Below are positions 7,796-16,303 of a DNA stretch of 64,000 nt, piece after piece. Below the pieces are notes generated by a model that was given only the letters and a program-made list of their open reading frames with translations, was not told the DNA's origin and did no database searches. The position numbers and the translations under genes are program-made. Origin of the DNA: Marinimicrococcus flavescens (lineage in GTDB: Bacteria; Pseudomonadota; Alphaproteobacteria; Geminicoccales; Geminicoccaceae). Each line of letters begins with the position of its first letter. The first letter of the stretch is position 1. Location: contig JARGEQ010000104.1 in the NCBI GenBank assembly GCA_029211145.1, positions 1-64,000 on the forward strand, in the 5' to 3' direction.

Positions 7796-9282
7796 TCGAC
7801 GTGGGCGCCGCCCGCCCCGGCAAGCGTCCGCCGGACGCCCTGCCCGAACAGCCGGCACAGCGCGGCGGTCACCTCGTCGCGAAAGCGCGGGTCATCGGCC
7901 AGCGCCGGCTCGAACACCTCGCGCACCGCCAGAAGCGCCGGCGCCAGCCGTCCGGCCGCCGGGCCCGCCTCCTCGGCGATGGCGCGCAGCCGACCGGCGA
8001 GCGGGTCGCTGAGCTCGATCGGCCGGCCCGCCTCGTCGCGGCCGCTCACAAAGCGCATCCATGCCGCCACGGCGAGCGCGATGTGGCGGACCTGCCGGCC
8101 CTCGGCCAGCAGGTCGCGGGCCGGCGCCAGCAGCCGCTGCGGCAGCTTCTGCGAGCCGTCCATGGCGATCTGCGCGGTGCGGTGGCGCAGCGCCGGATTG
8201 GCGAAGCGCTGCGCGAGCGCCGCCGTGTAGTCGGCCAGATCGACGCCCGGCGGCGGCGGCACCGAAGGCACCAGCTCGTCCGCCCAGAGCTGCCCGATGA
8301 AGCGGGCGAGGTCGGCATCGGCCATGGCGTCGGCGACCGTCTCGTGGCCGGCAAGGAAGCCCAGATAGGCGATCGACGAGTGGGCGCCGTTGAGGCAGCG
8401 CAGCTTCATGTGCTCGAACGGGCGCACATCCTCCACCAGCATGGCGCCGTGCTCTTCCCAGCTCGGCCTTCCGGCGGGAAAGCGGTCCTCGATCACCCAC
8501 TGGCTGAAGGGCTCGGCCACCACCGGCCAGGTGTCCACCGCACCCAGGGCAGCGCCCACCGCGGCCCGGTCGGCATCGGTGGTAGCCGGCACGATCCGGT
8601 CCACCATGGTACAAGGGAAGGCCACTTCCTCGCGCACGAAGCGGCCGAGCGCCGGATCGCGCAGCCCGGCCAGCTGCGCCACGATGCGCCCCACTGTGGC
8701 ACCGTTCTCCGGGAGATTGTCACAGCACAGCACGGTGAAGGGTGCGAGGCCCGCTGCCCGGCGGCGGCGCAGCGCCTCGACCAGCAGGCCCGGCGCGCTC
8801 CTGGGCTCGGAGCCGGCGGCAAGGTCGTGGCGGATGTCGGGATGATTCTCGTCGAGATTGCCGGTCGCCGGATCGTGGCAATAGCCCTTCTCGGTGACGG
8901 TCAGGCTCACGATCCTCGTGTCGGCGGCGCACAGGCGGGCGAGCAGGGCTTCCGGCTGCTCCGGCGCCACCAGCAGCTCGCGGACCGCGCCCACCACCCG
9001 CAGCCGCTCGCCCTCGCCGGAGCGCACCGCCAGCGTGTAGAGCCCGTCCTGCGGACCGAGCGCGTCCCGCGTGGAGGGCGAGCGCAGGCTGGCGCCGCAG
9101 ATCCCCCAGCGCTGATCGCCGACGGTCAGCACGGCGTCCGTGTAGACGGCCTGGTGCGCGCGGTGGAAGGCGCCGATTCCCAGATGCACGATGCCGGTCC
9201 GTACCGCACGGCGGTCGTAGGCGGGCCGCTCGACGCAAGCGGGCAGCCGCCCCAGCACGCTCTCCGACAGACGCTCCACCAC
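7792..9282 (-). CDS. Mannitol dehydrogenase family protein (mannitol/fructuronate reductase type)
   Basis: 496 residues, the usual length of long-chain polyol dehydrogenases (MtlK, UxuB, YeiQ). N-terminal Rossmann region with TGIVHLGIGAFHRAHQAVYT near 30-50, then EKGYCHDPATGNLD and TVLCCDNLPENG. The catalytic set K-x5-N-x2-H is seen in MKLRCLNGAHSS (about 290-300). It interconverts a polyol or aldonate with its keto form using NAD(P)H in the cytoplasm. GTG at 9282 has GGAGGAG just upstream; longer frames to 9429 have no such site. No uronate or polyol neighbours are present to choose the substrate, so mannitol, arabinitol and fructuronate remain open. Confidence 0.88.
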   Translation of the reverse strand: MVERLSESVLGRLPACVERPAYDRRAVRTGIVHLGIGAFHRAHQAVYTDAVLTVGDQRWGICGASLRSPSTRDALGPQDGLYTLAVRSGEGERLRVVGAVRELLVAPEQPEALLARLCAADTRIVSLTVTEKGYCHDPATGNLDENHPDIRHDLAAGSEPRSAPGLLVEALRRRRAAGLAPFTVLCCDNLPENGATVGRIVAQLAGLRDPALGRFVREEVAFPCTMVDRIVPATTDADRAAVGAALGAVDTWPVVAEPFSQWVIEDRFPAGRPSWEEHGAMLVEDVRPFEHMKLRCLNGAHSSIAYLGFLAGHETVADAMADADLARFIGQLWADELVPSVPPPPGVDLADYTAALAQRFANPALRHRTAQIAMDGSQKLPQRLLAPARDLLAEGRQVRHIALAVAAWMRFVSGRDEAGRPIELSDPLAGRLRAIAEEAGPAAGRLAPALLAVREVFEPALADDPRFRDEVTAALCRLFGQGVRRTLAGAGGAHVD

Positions 9283-9427
9283 CGCACTCCTCCCGCTGCT
9301 ACCGGCCGCGGCCTTACCAGCTTCCACGCCGCGCGGTCCAGCCTCCCGCCCAAGCCCCTTGCCAGCCGCCGTGCGGCGCGCAAGAGAGGCGGACGCCGGC
9401 CCGGCCGGCCGCAGCAGGGAGGGAGCC

Positions 9428-10477
9428 ATGCGGGCATTCTTTCACCGAGACCAGCATCTTCACGCGCCGCAGCAGTTCATGCGGGCGGGTGTCATCAGCG
9501 ATCCCAAGGACCTGCCCGCGCGCGTGGATGCGCTGCTGGGTGCGCTGGGCGAGCGCGGCATCGCACCCGAGGCGCCGCGCGACCAGGGGCTCGAGCCGCT
9601 GCTGGCCATCCACACCAGACCCTATCTCGACTTCCTCGCGAGTGCTCATGAGCGCTGGCAGCAGATTCCCGATGCCGGCCCCGAGGTCCTGCCCAACGTC
9701 TCGCCCTACTGGAACGGCCGCCCCGAGTGGCCGCACCGCCCGGCCTGCCGGTCGAGCTCGGTGGTGGCGCAGGCCGGTCACTATCTCGGTGACCTCGCCG
9801 TCCCGCTGGGCCCGCATACCTGGCGCTCCAGCCTCGCTTCCAGCCACACCGCGCTTGCCGCCGCCGACGCCGTCATCGGGGGGACGGACAAGGCCTATGC
9901 CCTGTGCCGGCCGTCGGGCCATCACGCCCGTACCGACCGCGCAAGCGGCTTTTGCTACCTCAACAACAGCGCCATTGCCGCCGAACGCTTGCGCACCCGC
10001 TTCGGCCGCGTGGCGGTGCTCGACGTCGACGCCCATCACGGCGACGGCACCCAGGAGATCTTCTACCGCCGCAGCGACGTGCTGACGGTCTCGGTCCATG
10101 TCGATCCCGACGCTTACTACCCCTTCTATACCGGCTATGCCGACGAGCGCGGCAGCGGCGAGGGGGAGGGCTTCAACCGCAACCTGCCGCTGCCGCCGGG
10201 CGCGTCCGACAGACAGATGCACGACGCAGTGGCCGAGGCCCTGAAGGAGATCAGCGCCTTTGGCCCCGACGCGCTGGTGATTGCGCTGGGCTATGACAGC
10301 CACGAGGACGACCCGATCGGCCTGCTCAAGGTGACCACCGAAGGCTTCGAGGGCATTGGCCGGCAGATCGGCGCCATGGGCCTGCCGACCCTCGTGGTGC
10401 AGGAGGGCGGCTACCAGATCTCCGTCATCGGCGACTGCCTCGGCCGCTTCCTCGACGGGCTTCTCGACAAGGCCTGA
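9428..10477 (+). CDS. Histone deacetylase-fold amidohydrolase (acetylpolyamine amidohydrolase-like)
   Basis: 349 residues covering a complete class II HDAC/AcuC/AphA arginase-like fold. Zinc and catalytic signatures are intact: paired His in RPSGHHA (about 163), GFCYLNNSAIAAERL, DVDAHHGDGT (Asp and His zinc ligands, about 200), LGYDSHEDDPIG (third zinc ligand) and EGGY with the transition-state Tyr. Bacterial members of this length often deacetylate acetylpolyamines and related amides. ATG at 9428 follows a GGGAGGGAG purine stretch. Divergent from the polyol dehydrogenase gene. Substrate is not evident. Confidence 0.88.
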   Translation: MRAFFHRDQHLHAPQQFMRAGVISDPKDLPARVDALLGALGERGIAPEAPRDQGLEPLLAIHTRPYLDFLASAHERWQQIPDAGPEVLPNVSPYWNGRPEWPHRPACRSSSVVAQAGHYLGDLAVPLGPHTWRSSLASSHTALAAADAVIGGTDKAYALCRPSGHHARTDRASGFCYLNNSAIAAERLRTRFGRVAVLDVDAHHGDGTQEIFYRRSDVLTVSVHVDPDAYYPFYTGYADERGSGEGEGFNRNLPLPPGASDRQMHDAVAEALKEISAFGPDALVIALGYDSHEDDPIGLLKVTTEGFEGIGRQIGAMGLPTLVVQEGGYQISVIGDCLGRFLDGLLDKA

Positions 10478-10486
10478 GTATTGTCG

Positions 10487-10520
10487 ACCCCGGAAGCTCG
10501 GCTGGCCGGGCTGCCGGGGT
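10487..10520 (+). terminator. Possible terminator hairpin after the amidohydrolase gene
   Basis: ACCCCGG (10487-10493) can pair with CCGGGGT (10514-10520) around a 20-base loop that itself contains GGCC. It lies 10 bases past the stop. No T-tract follows. Confidence 0.35.
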
Positions 10521-10808
10521 CCCGGACGCCTCCTGCACGCGAGGGAGAGCGGCCGCGTCCGCAAGGGGCGCCTGCCGACCGGCGCACGGCCGCCGGGGAT
10601 CGCGCCAGCCGGCACCAGAAGATCGCTGCGGCGAGGGGCCCCCTCCACGGCCGGTCCCGCTGCCGGAGCGCGTTGCTCATACCCGGGTGAGCGCTCGGGT
10701 ACCGCTCGCGAAATCCCATGCTACACTCCAGGGCACCTGATCCTTGTGGCGCTCAACTGCTGCTGGGTAGAATTTCCATCGTTGCTCTTCACGATCGGAT
10801 CGGTGCTG
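10521..10808 (+). promoter_or_regulatory. Leader of the fkbH-like operon
   Basis: No gene is supported in this gap. One candidate promoter is -35 TTGTGG (10744-10749), 18-base spacer, -10 TAGAAT (10768-10773), placing a start about 30 bases ahead of the fkbH-like ATG. A second TACACT at about 10730 has no clear -35. Confidence 0.35.
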
Positions 10809-12689
10809 ATGACCGACGACTTGCGCCTCTGCCTGGAGGCTTCCAAAGACGCCGCGGCGCTCAAGAGCGCCCTGGCCGGGACCGACGTCTTGACGCTCGC
10901 CACGCGTGACGCGGAGCGGATCGTTCGTCGCCTGGAAGCGCTGGAAGCGGCGCCGGATCTCCGGGTGCTGTACCTGGGCAACCATACGCTCGACATGTTC
11001 GCTCGCATGGTGAGCGCCGCCTCCTTTTGCCGAGGGGCCCATGTCGACGGCCGCGTCGGCCCGTTCGACCAGCATATGCAGATGCTGCTCGACCCGTCGT
11101 TGGGTCTGGCCGACTACGATCCCCACGTGATCTTCCTGTCGCTCGAGCTCGAGCGCCTGCTGCCGCAGCTTCCCGCCGGCCTTGCCGGCCTTGGCGCCGC
11201 GGCGCGCGAGGGCCTGGTCGAGCAGGCGCTGGCCGCTGTCGCGAGCTGGGTCGAGACCGCCCGCAGCGTTACCGGGGCAACGCTGCTCGTCGGCAATTTC
11301 TGGCGCCCGTGCCGCCAGCATCTGGGCATCGCCGACGCCAAGCTCGGCCATGGCGAGGCGCAGCTCTACGCCAGCCTCAATGCCCGCCTGTTCGACGCCT
11401 ACGCGGCCGATCCCCAGGTCTTCGTGGTCGATGTCGATCATGCGCTCGCCACGGCCGGACGCCGCGCTGCCCACGGCCCGCGGATGAAGCTTCTGGCGAA
11501 GATCGCCTGGGCGGAGCCGGCCTTGCCGCAGCTCGCCGACCTCTTGAGCCGCTACTTCGCCAGCATGGTTTTGCCGCCCAGGAAGTGCCTCGTGCTCGAT
11601 CTCGACAACACGCTTTGGGGCGGCGTGCTCGGCGAGGAGGGGCCAGAGGGGATCCGCATCGCCGAGGGCGATCCGGTGGGCGAAGCGTTCCGCGCCTTCC
11701 AGTCGGCCATCAAGGCGGTGCAGCGGCGCGGGCTGCTGCTGGCGATCTGCAGCAAGAACAATCTCGAGGATGTCGAGGAGGCGTTCCGCCTCCACACCGA
11801 CATGCCGTTGGGATGGAGCGACTTCGCGGCGCGGCAGGTCAACTGGGAGCCCAAGCACGCCAACCTTCAGACCATCGCGGCCCAGCTCAATATCGGCACG
11901 GACAGCCTCGTCTTCGTGGACGACAACCCGGCCGAGTGCGAGCTGATCCGCCAGCTGATGCCCGAGGTCCGCACCGTCCATCTGCCGAAGGACCCGTCGA
12001 CCTATGCCGACCTCCTCCTCGATCTGCCGGAGCTCGAGCGCGTCGCTTTGAGCGAGGAGGATCTGCGCAAGACCGAGCAGTATCACGAGCAGGCCGAGCG
12101 CGAGGCCGTACGGGTGGCCGCCGGCGACATGCGTGCCTACCTCGAGAGCCTCGAGACGCGCCTGACCTTCTGGCCGGCGACCCGGGCCGAGATGACCCGG
12201 GTGCACCAGCTCTTCGCCAAGACCAACCAGTTCAACGTCACCACCAAGCGCTACCGGCCGGCCGACATCGAGCGTTTCATGGCCTCGCCGGACTGGCAGC
12301 TCGAGGTGGTGGCGGCGCGCGACCGGTTCGGCGATCTCGGCATCATCGGCGCGTTCCTCGTGGAGCGGCGCGCGGACGCGGTCGCGGTCGACAGCGTCGT
12401 GCTGAGCTGCCGGGCCATGGGGCGCGGCGTCGAGACCGCCATCGCCAACCGGATCAAGGCGATCGCGGCCGGCTGGCAGCCGCAGGGGCGGCTACTGGCC
12501 GAGGTTCGGCCGACCCGCAAGAACAAGCCCGTCCTGGAGTATTTCGACAGCCAGGGCTTCGCGCTTCTCGCGGCTACGCCCGAAGGCACGAAGCATTACG
12601 CCCTGGACATTGCACAGACCACCCCGCTCGATTGTCCGGGAATTACCATCGAAGCAGGAGCGCCAAGTCTTGAATCAGAAGCTAGCTGA
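10809..12689 (+). CDS. FkbH-like HAD-family protein (glyceryl-ACP-forming type)
   Basis: 626 residues. An N-terminal SGNH-like region (about 1-250) is followed by a HAD phosphatase/transferase domain: CLVLDLDNTLWGGVLGEEG with Asp264 and Asp266, CSKNN (about 317-321) and DDNPAECELI (about 378-387). A GNAT-like C-terminal region (about 450-610) includes FAKTNQFNVTTKRY. This is the standard FkbH order. Characterised FkbH proteins take 1,3-bisphosphoglycerate, remove a phosphate and load the glyceryl unit on an acyl carrier protein, which here is the next gene and overlaps by 20 bases. Other FkbH-like proteins occur in envelope polysaccharide loci without known chemistry, so the exact acyl unit is inferred. 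Confidence 0.85.
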   Translation: MTDDLRLCLEASKDAAALKSALAGTDVLTLATRDAERIVRRLEALEAAPDLRVLYLGNHTLDMFARMVSAASFCRGAHVDGRVGPFDQHMQMLLDPSLGLADYDPHVIFLSLELERLLPQLPAGLAGLGAAAREGLVEQALAAVASWVETARSVTGATLLVGNFWRPCRQHLGIADAKLGHGEAQLYASLNARLFDAYAADPQVFVVDVDHALATAGRRAAHGPRMKLLAKIAWAEPALPQLADLLSRYFASMVLPPRKCLVLDLDNTLWGGVLGEEGPEGIRIAEGDPVGEAFRAFQSAIKAVQRRGLLLAICSKNNLEDVEEAFRLHTDMPLGWSDFAARQVNWEPKHANLQTIAAQLNIGTDSLVFVDDNPAECELIRQLMPEVRTVHLPKDPSTYADLLLDLPELERVALSEEDLRKTEQYHEQAEREAVRVAAGDMRAYLESLETRLTFWPATRAEMTRVHQLFAKTNQFNVTTKRYRPADIERFMASPDWQLEVVAARDRFGDLGIIGAFLVERRADAVAVDSVVLSCRAMGRGVETAIANRIKAIAAGWQPQGRLLAEVRPTRKNKPVLEYFDSQGFALLAATPEGTKHYALDIAQTTPLDCPGITIEAGAPSLESEAS

Positions 12690-12903
12690 ACTCATCGCCG
12701 ACGTCCTCGACATGCCGGTGAAGGAAGTGACGCCGCGCATGGTCCGCGAGGGCCACCCCAAGTGGGATTCGCTCAACCATCTGCGCCTGGTGACGGCCAT
12801 CGAGGAGGAGTTCGGCGTCGCCCTGTCGATGGACGAGATCGAGGCGGTGGAGACCGTGGGCCAGCTCGACGAGATGATCGCCGAGCATTGCACCGCCGCC
12901 TGA
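12670..12903 (+). CDS. Acyl carrier protein, partner of the FkbH-like enzyme
   Basis: 77 residues, typical ACP size, with the phosphopantetheine site WDSL (Ser34) at the start of helix 2 and the acidic helix MDEIEAVETVGQLDEMI. The start is TTG at 12670, nine bases after AGGAG, inside the end of the fkbH-like gene, which implies translational coupling. Probably a dedicated carrier rather than the fatty-acid ACP: it follows an FkbH homologue and has no fab genes nearby. Confidence 0.87.
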   Translation: MNQKLAELIADVLDMPVKEVTPRMVREGHPKWDSLNHLRLVTAIEEEFGVALSMDEIEAVETVGQLDEMIAEHCTAA

Positions 12904-12918
12904 GCGTGACCCCCGCCT

Positions 12919-14532
12919 TCAGGCGAAGGGCGGCTCGCCGAGATTGAGCACGATCTGCTGCCCGGTGATCGCGTCGGACCAGCATGACGCCAGATAGAGC
13001 ATGGCCTGGGCCACCTCGATGGGCTGCAGGTTGCGGCCCATCCCGCGGGCCTTGGCCATGCGGCGGATAAAGTCGCTGGGGATCGACGCCAAAAGGTCTG
13101 TCTCGGTCATCGCCGGCACCACCAGGTTGACCTGGACATTGTCCTTCAAAAGCTCGACCGCGAGGCTCCTCGTATAGCCGACCACCGCGCTCTTGGCGGT
13201 GATGTACTTGCTCTGGCCCCGCACCGGCTGGTCGACCGCCACACTCGAGACGTTGATGATCTTGCCGCCGCCGCGGCTCTTGAAGCGTGACACCGCGGCA
13301 TCGCAACAGGCGTGCAGCCCCTTGAGCGACACCTCGAGCTCACCCAGATAGTCCGCCCAACGAAGCTCGCTCACCGGCTTGGGGCGAAAATCCATCACCG
13401 CATTGTTGACCAGCACGTCGACGCCGCCGAAGGCGCTGTCGACGGCGGCGAAGAAGCGCGCGATCTCTGCTTCCTCGCGGATGTCGCAGGCGAGCGGCAG
13501 GGCGGTGCCGCCGGCCTCGGCAATCTCCGCGGCGATGGCCAGGGCGTCGCTGCGCCCCCGGAAGTAATGGACCACCACGCGGGCGCCGGCCATGGCGAAG
13601 AGCTTGGCGGCAGTCTCGCCGATCCCGCGGCTGGCGCCGATCACCACCACGACCTTTCCCTCGAGCCCATGCCCCAGATGGCGCTCGCGGATCTCGGCCG
13701 CCGACAGCATCGCCCGGGGCCTCGGGTTGATCACCGATCTCACCTCGCCCGTGGCGAGCTCTTGTCCGCCACAGGCGATCCGGGCCTGCGCCGTCAGCGT
13801 CTCGCTCGCCGCCGAGAGCTTGGTCACCGATCCCTCGAGGCGGGCCGGCGCATCGAGCGGCAGGTCGTCCTCGAAAGCGATGCGGAAGTCGGTGAAGGTG
13901 GCGCGGCGGCCGGGCAGCCGCATCCCCACCAGGGTCGAGAGGAGCATCGTGGCAGCGAGGTTGGGGCAGCATGAAGCCGATGCGGGGCGGTCCCCGCCGA
14001 GGAGCCGCGCAAGCGCCGCCAGCCCGCCCGTCGTGATCCGGAAAGGGAGATCCGCCCTCGCCTCGGCAAGCTCGTCGGCGCCGTGGTCTGCCTCCTCGAC
14101 CGGCTCGAGCAGCAGGCAGGATCGACCTTCGACGGCCGTCACGGCGGGCGGCGCCTCGGGCAGCAGGACGAAGCTGCCGCTGGCCGTGATGGCCGTCAGT
14201 CCGTCCACCTCGCTGGTCCAGTCCGCCTCGAAGGTCCAAAGCTGACCTGCCTGCGGCGTGGCCCGAACCTCCAGCCGCAGGGCGGCGCCCACGGGAACGG
14301 GGTTGGTGAACCTGCCCTCGAGCGTGCGGAAGCGCAGCCACCGGTCGGGCCACGCATCCGCCAAGCGGCCGATCCGGGCGAAGGCCAGCATGCCGTGCGC
14401 GACCCGCTGCCTGAAGCGGCTCTTGCGCGCGAACTCCGCGTCGGTGTGGAGCGCGTTGTGATCGCCGGTGAGCCGTGCAAAGCCGTCAACCAGGGCGCTG
14501 GTGACGGTGAAAGTCTCGACGGTCTCTTGCAT
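12919..14532 (-). CDS. MaoC-like hydratase fused to an SDR ketoreductase
   Basis: 537 residues, two enzymes in one chain. Residues 1-130 form a MaoC hot-dog with LTGDHNALHTDAEF, keeping the catalytic Asp24 and His29. Residues about 150-285 look like a second, degenerate hot-dog. From about 292 a short-chain dehydrogenase starts: GASRGIG for cofactor, NNAVMD, Ser in NVSSVAVDQ, and YITAK catalytic Tyr/Lys. Such pairing would reduce a 3-keto acyl chain and dehydrate or hydrate it, as in fatty-acid or polyketide cycles. It converges with the acp gene 16 bases away, suggesting it works on the same carrier. No ketosynthase is seen. Confidence 0.82.
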   Translation of the reverse strand: MQETVETFTVTSALVDGFARLTGDHNALHTDAEFARKSRFRQRVAHGMLAFARIGRLADAWPDRWLRFRTLEGRFTNPVPVGAALRLEVRATPQAGQLWTFEADWTSEVDGLTAITASGSFVLLPEAPPAVTAVEGRSCLLLEPVEEADHGADELAEARADLPFRITTGGLAALARLLGGDRPASASCCPNLAATMLLSTLVGMRLPGRRATFTDFRIAFEDDLPLDAPARLEGSVTKLSAASETLTAQARIACGGQELATGEVRSVINPRPRAMLSAAEIRERHLGHGLEGKVVVVIGASRGIGETAAKLFAMAGARVVVHYFRGRSDALAIAAEIAEAGGTALPLACDIREEAEIARFFAAVDSAFGGVDVLVNNAVMDFRPKPVSELRWADYLGELEVSLKGLHACCDAAVSRFKSRGGGKIINVSSVAVDQPVRGQSKYITAKSAVVGYTRSLAVELLKDNVQVNLVVPAMTETDLLASIPSDFIRRMAKARGMGRNLQPIEVAQAMLYLASCWSDAITGQQIVLNLGEPPFA

Positions 14533-14667
14533 CTGCCGCTCCGGGGAAGATAGCGCCTTATACGGCGCAGCCGGTCGATTCCGCGCCCAAGCTGCCCATT
14601 TGCGCCTTGTGACGCCAGTGGATAGTGGATAACGCTGTCACAACCTGCACTATCTTTGGACGCACGC

Positions 14668-15195
14668 ATGAACCTCGCGACGGCGATGCGCCGCTTCCTG
14701 ATTCCGGCCTCCATCGTCAGCCTCTATGGCTATGCGAAGTTTCGCTGCCGGATCAGCACCCGGGCCGAGGTGGAGCTCGGGCCGTTCCTGAGGATCGGGC
14801 GCGGCACGCAGATCAGCTCGTTCGTCAAGATCAAGTCGAGCTACGGGCCTCTGGAGATCGGCCGGGGCGTGTCCATCGCCACCGGTTGCTTCATCGCCTC
14901 GCACGAGGGCGGCGTCGTGATCGGCGACGACACGATGCTCGGCCCCAACGTCGTCATCGTCGGCGTGAACTACCGGTATGACCGCCTGGACGTGCCCATC
15001 CAGCACCAGGGCGACACGTCCAAGGGCATCCGCATCGGCAAGGACGTGTGGCTGGGCGGCAATGTCGTGGTGACCGATGGTGCGGAGATCGGCGATCACA
15101 CGATCGTCGGCCCCGGCTCGGTCGTCACCGGCAAGCTGCCCGACCGGGTGATCGCATCCGGCAATCCGGCCAAGGTGGTTTTCCGCCGCCGCTGA
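14668..15195 (+). CDS. Left-handed beta-helix (hexapeptide) acyltransferase
   Basis: 175 residues with repeated hexapeptide turns from about 40 to 165 (for example IGRGVSIATGCFIAS, IGKDVWLGGNVVVTDGAEIG) and the familiar closing IASGNPAKVV. Similar to WbbJ/VatD/maltose O-acetyltransferase enzymes, which move acetyl or short acyl groups from CoA or ACP onto sugars. It starts at ATG 14668; a TTG 12 bases upstream is also open. Transcribed away from the MaoC-SDR gene, with a 135-base shared upstream region. Within this locus it may decorate the sugar product. Confidence 0.83.
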   Translation: MNLATAMRRFLIPASIVSLYGYAKFRCRISTRAEVELGPFLRIGRGTQISSFVKIKSSYGPLEIGRGVSIATGCFIASHEGGVVIGDDTMLGPNVVIVGVNYRYDRLDVPIQHQGDTSKGIRIGKDVWLGGNVVVTDGAEIGDHTIVGPGSVVTGKLPDRVIASGNPAKVVFRRR

Positions 15196-15200
15196 GCGAA

Positions 15201-15228
15201 GGAAGGGGGCGGGAGCACCGCCCCTTCC
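15201..15228. terminator. Bidirectional hairpin between convergent genes
   Basis: GGAAGGGGGCGG (15201-15212), 5-base loop, CCGCCCCTTCC (15218-15228): an 11-bp stem with one bulge, centred between the acyltransferase stop and the flippase-like gene stop. No T-tract on either side. Confidence 0.55.
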
Positions 15229-15247
15229 GTCACGCGGTCGGCCCCCG

Positions 15248-16303
15248 TCAGCGGTCGGCGCCGTGTGTGGCGAGGCTGCCTGCAAAGGCATCGCCGGCCG
15301 CCGCCGGTGCCGCCTTGATGGAGGCACCGTGCCGGAAGAACAGCCACGCGCCGGGCAGGGCGGTGAGCAGGTTGAGGGCCTCGCGCACGAGGATCAGCGC
15401 GAAGGCGCCGGCAGGCGCCACACCGGCCACGCCCAGAAGGCCGACAAAGGTCGCCTCGCGCGGGCCCAGGCCGCCGAACGAGATCGGCAGCAGGGCCACG
15501 AGAATGGCGATCGGCACGATGGCGACGAGCAATCCCGGATCGATCGAGAGGCCGAGCGCCCAGCCGCCGATCACGAAGCTCACCGCCCGCAGGAGCTGGT
15601 TCACGCAGCCGAGCAGGGCCGAATAGACGAGGGTCCAGGGCACCCGCGCATAGGCGTCGAGCTTGCCGGTGATGCCGCCGAGCGCATCGTTCAGCCGGTG
15701 CAGCGGCTTGACCGCGAGCAGCAGGCGGCGGGCGAGGCGGCGCACGCTTTGCAGGTAGAGTGCGATCGAGGCCAGGACCAGGCCGCCCGCGGCCAGCATC
15801 AGCAGGATCTCGACCTCCCGCGGCAGGCCCACCGGCGCCATCAGCAGGCCCACCGGGATGAGGGCGAACATGCCGGCGAGGCCGAAGATCCGCTCGACCA
15901 CGATCGAGGAGAGCGCCAGCGGCAGGTCCGAGGCGTGCCGCGACAGGCCCCACACCCGCAGCATGTCGATGCCCACACCGCCGGGCATGAAGGCGCCCAA
16001 ATAGTTGCTGATGAAGCTGATGCGCAGCACCGGCGCGAAGGGCAGGCCCGGCGCGTTGGGGCGCAACAGCACCCACCAGCGATAGGCGGCGAACACACGC
16101 TCGACGAACAGCGAGGCCAGGAGCAGGCCCAGGAGCCGGACGTCCGCGCCGGCGATCAGGCCGGGCAGGGCGCTGACGTCGAGCGTCCACAAGAGGATGC
16201 CGAGGACCACCACCGTGACGCCGAGCTTGAGCCAGACGGGCCCCTTGCCCTTGCCGCTGCGCGCGGAGGGGGCGGGCCCGCTCATCATGGGCACATCGGT
16301 CAC
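15248..16303 (-). CDS. Flippase-like integral membrane protein (YbhN/LPG-synthase TM family)
   Basis: 351 residues with about eight membrane segments and the family hallmarks FISNYLGAFMPGGVGIDMLR (about 95-115) and LLPISFGGLGPREATFVGLL (about 280-300). The family is the membrane part of lysyl-phosphatidylglycerol synthases without the aminoacyl-transferase domain; members near glycosyltransferases are thought to help move lipid-linked products. The GTG at 16303 overlaps the epimerase stop (GTGA), giving tight coupling to that gene. Exact role unknown. Confidence 0.83.
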   Translation of the reverse strand: MTDVPMMSGPAPSARSGKGKGPVWLKLGVTVVVLGILLWTLDVSALPGLIAGADVRLLGLLLASLFVERVFAAYRWWVLLRPNAPGLPFAPVLRISFISNYLGAFMPGGVGIDMLRVWGLSRHASDLPLALSSIVVERIFGLAGMFALIPVGLLMAPVGLPREVEILLMLAAGGLVLASIALYLQSVRRLARRLLLAVKPLHRLNDALGGITGKLDAYARVPWTLVYSALLGCVNQLLRAVSFVIGGWALGLSIDPGLLVAIVPIAILVALLPISFGGLGPREATFVGLLGVAGVAPAGAFALILVREALNLLTALPGAWLFFRHGASIKAAPAAAGDAFAGSLATHGADR

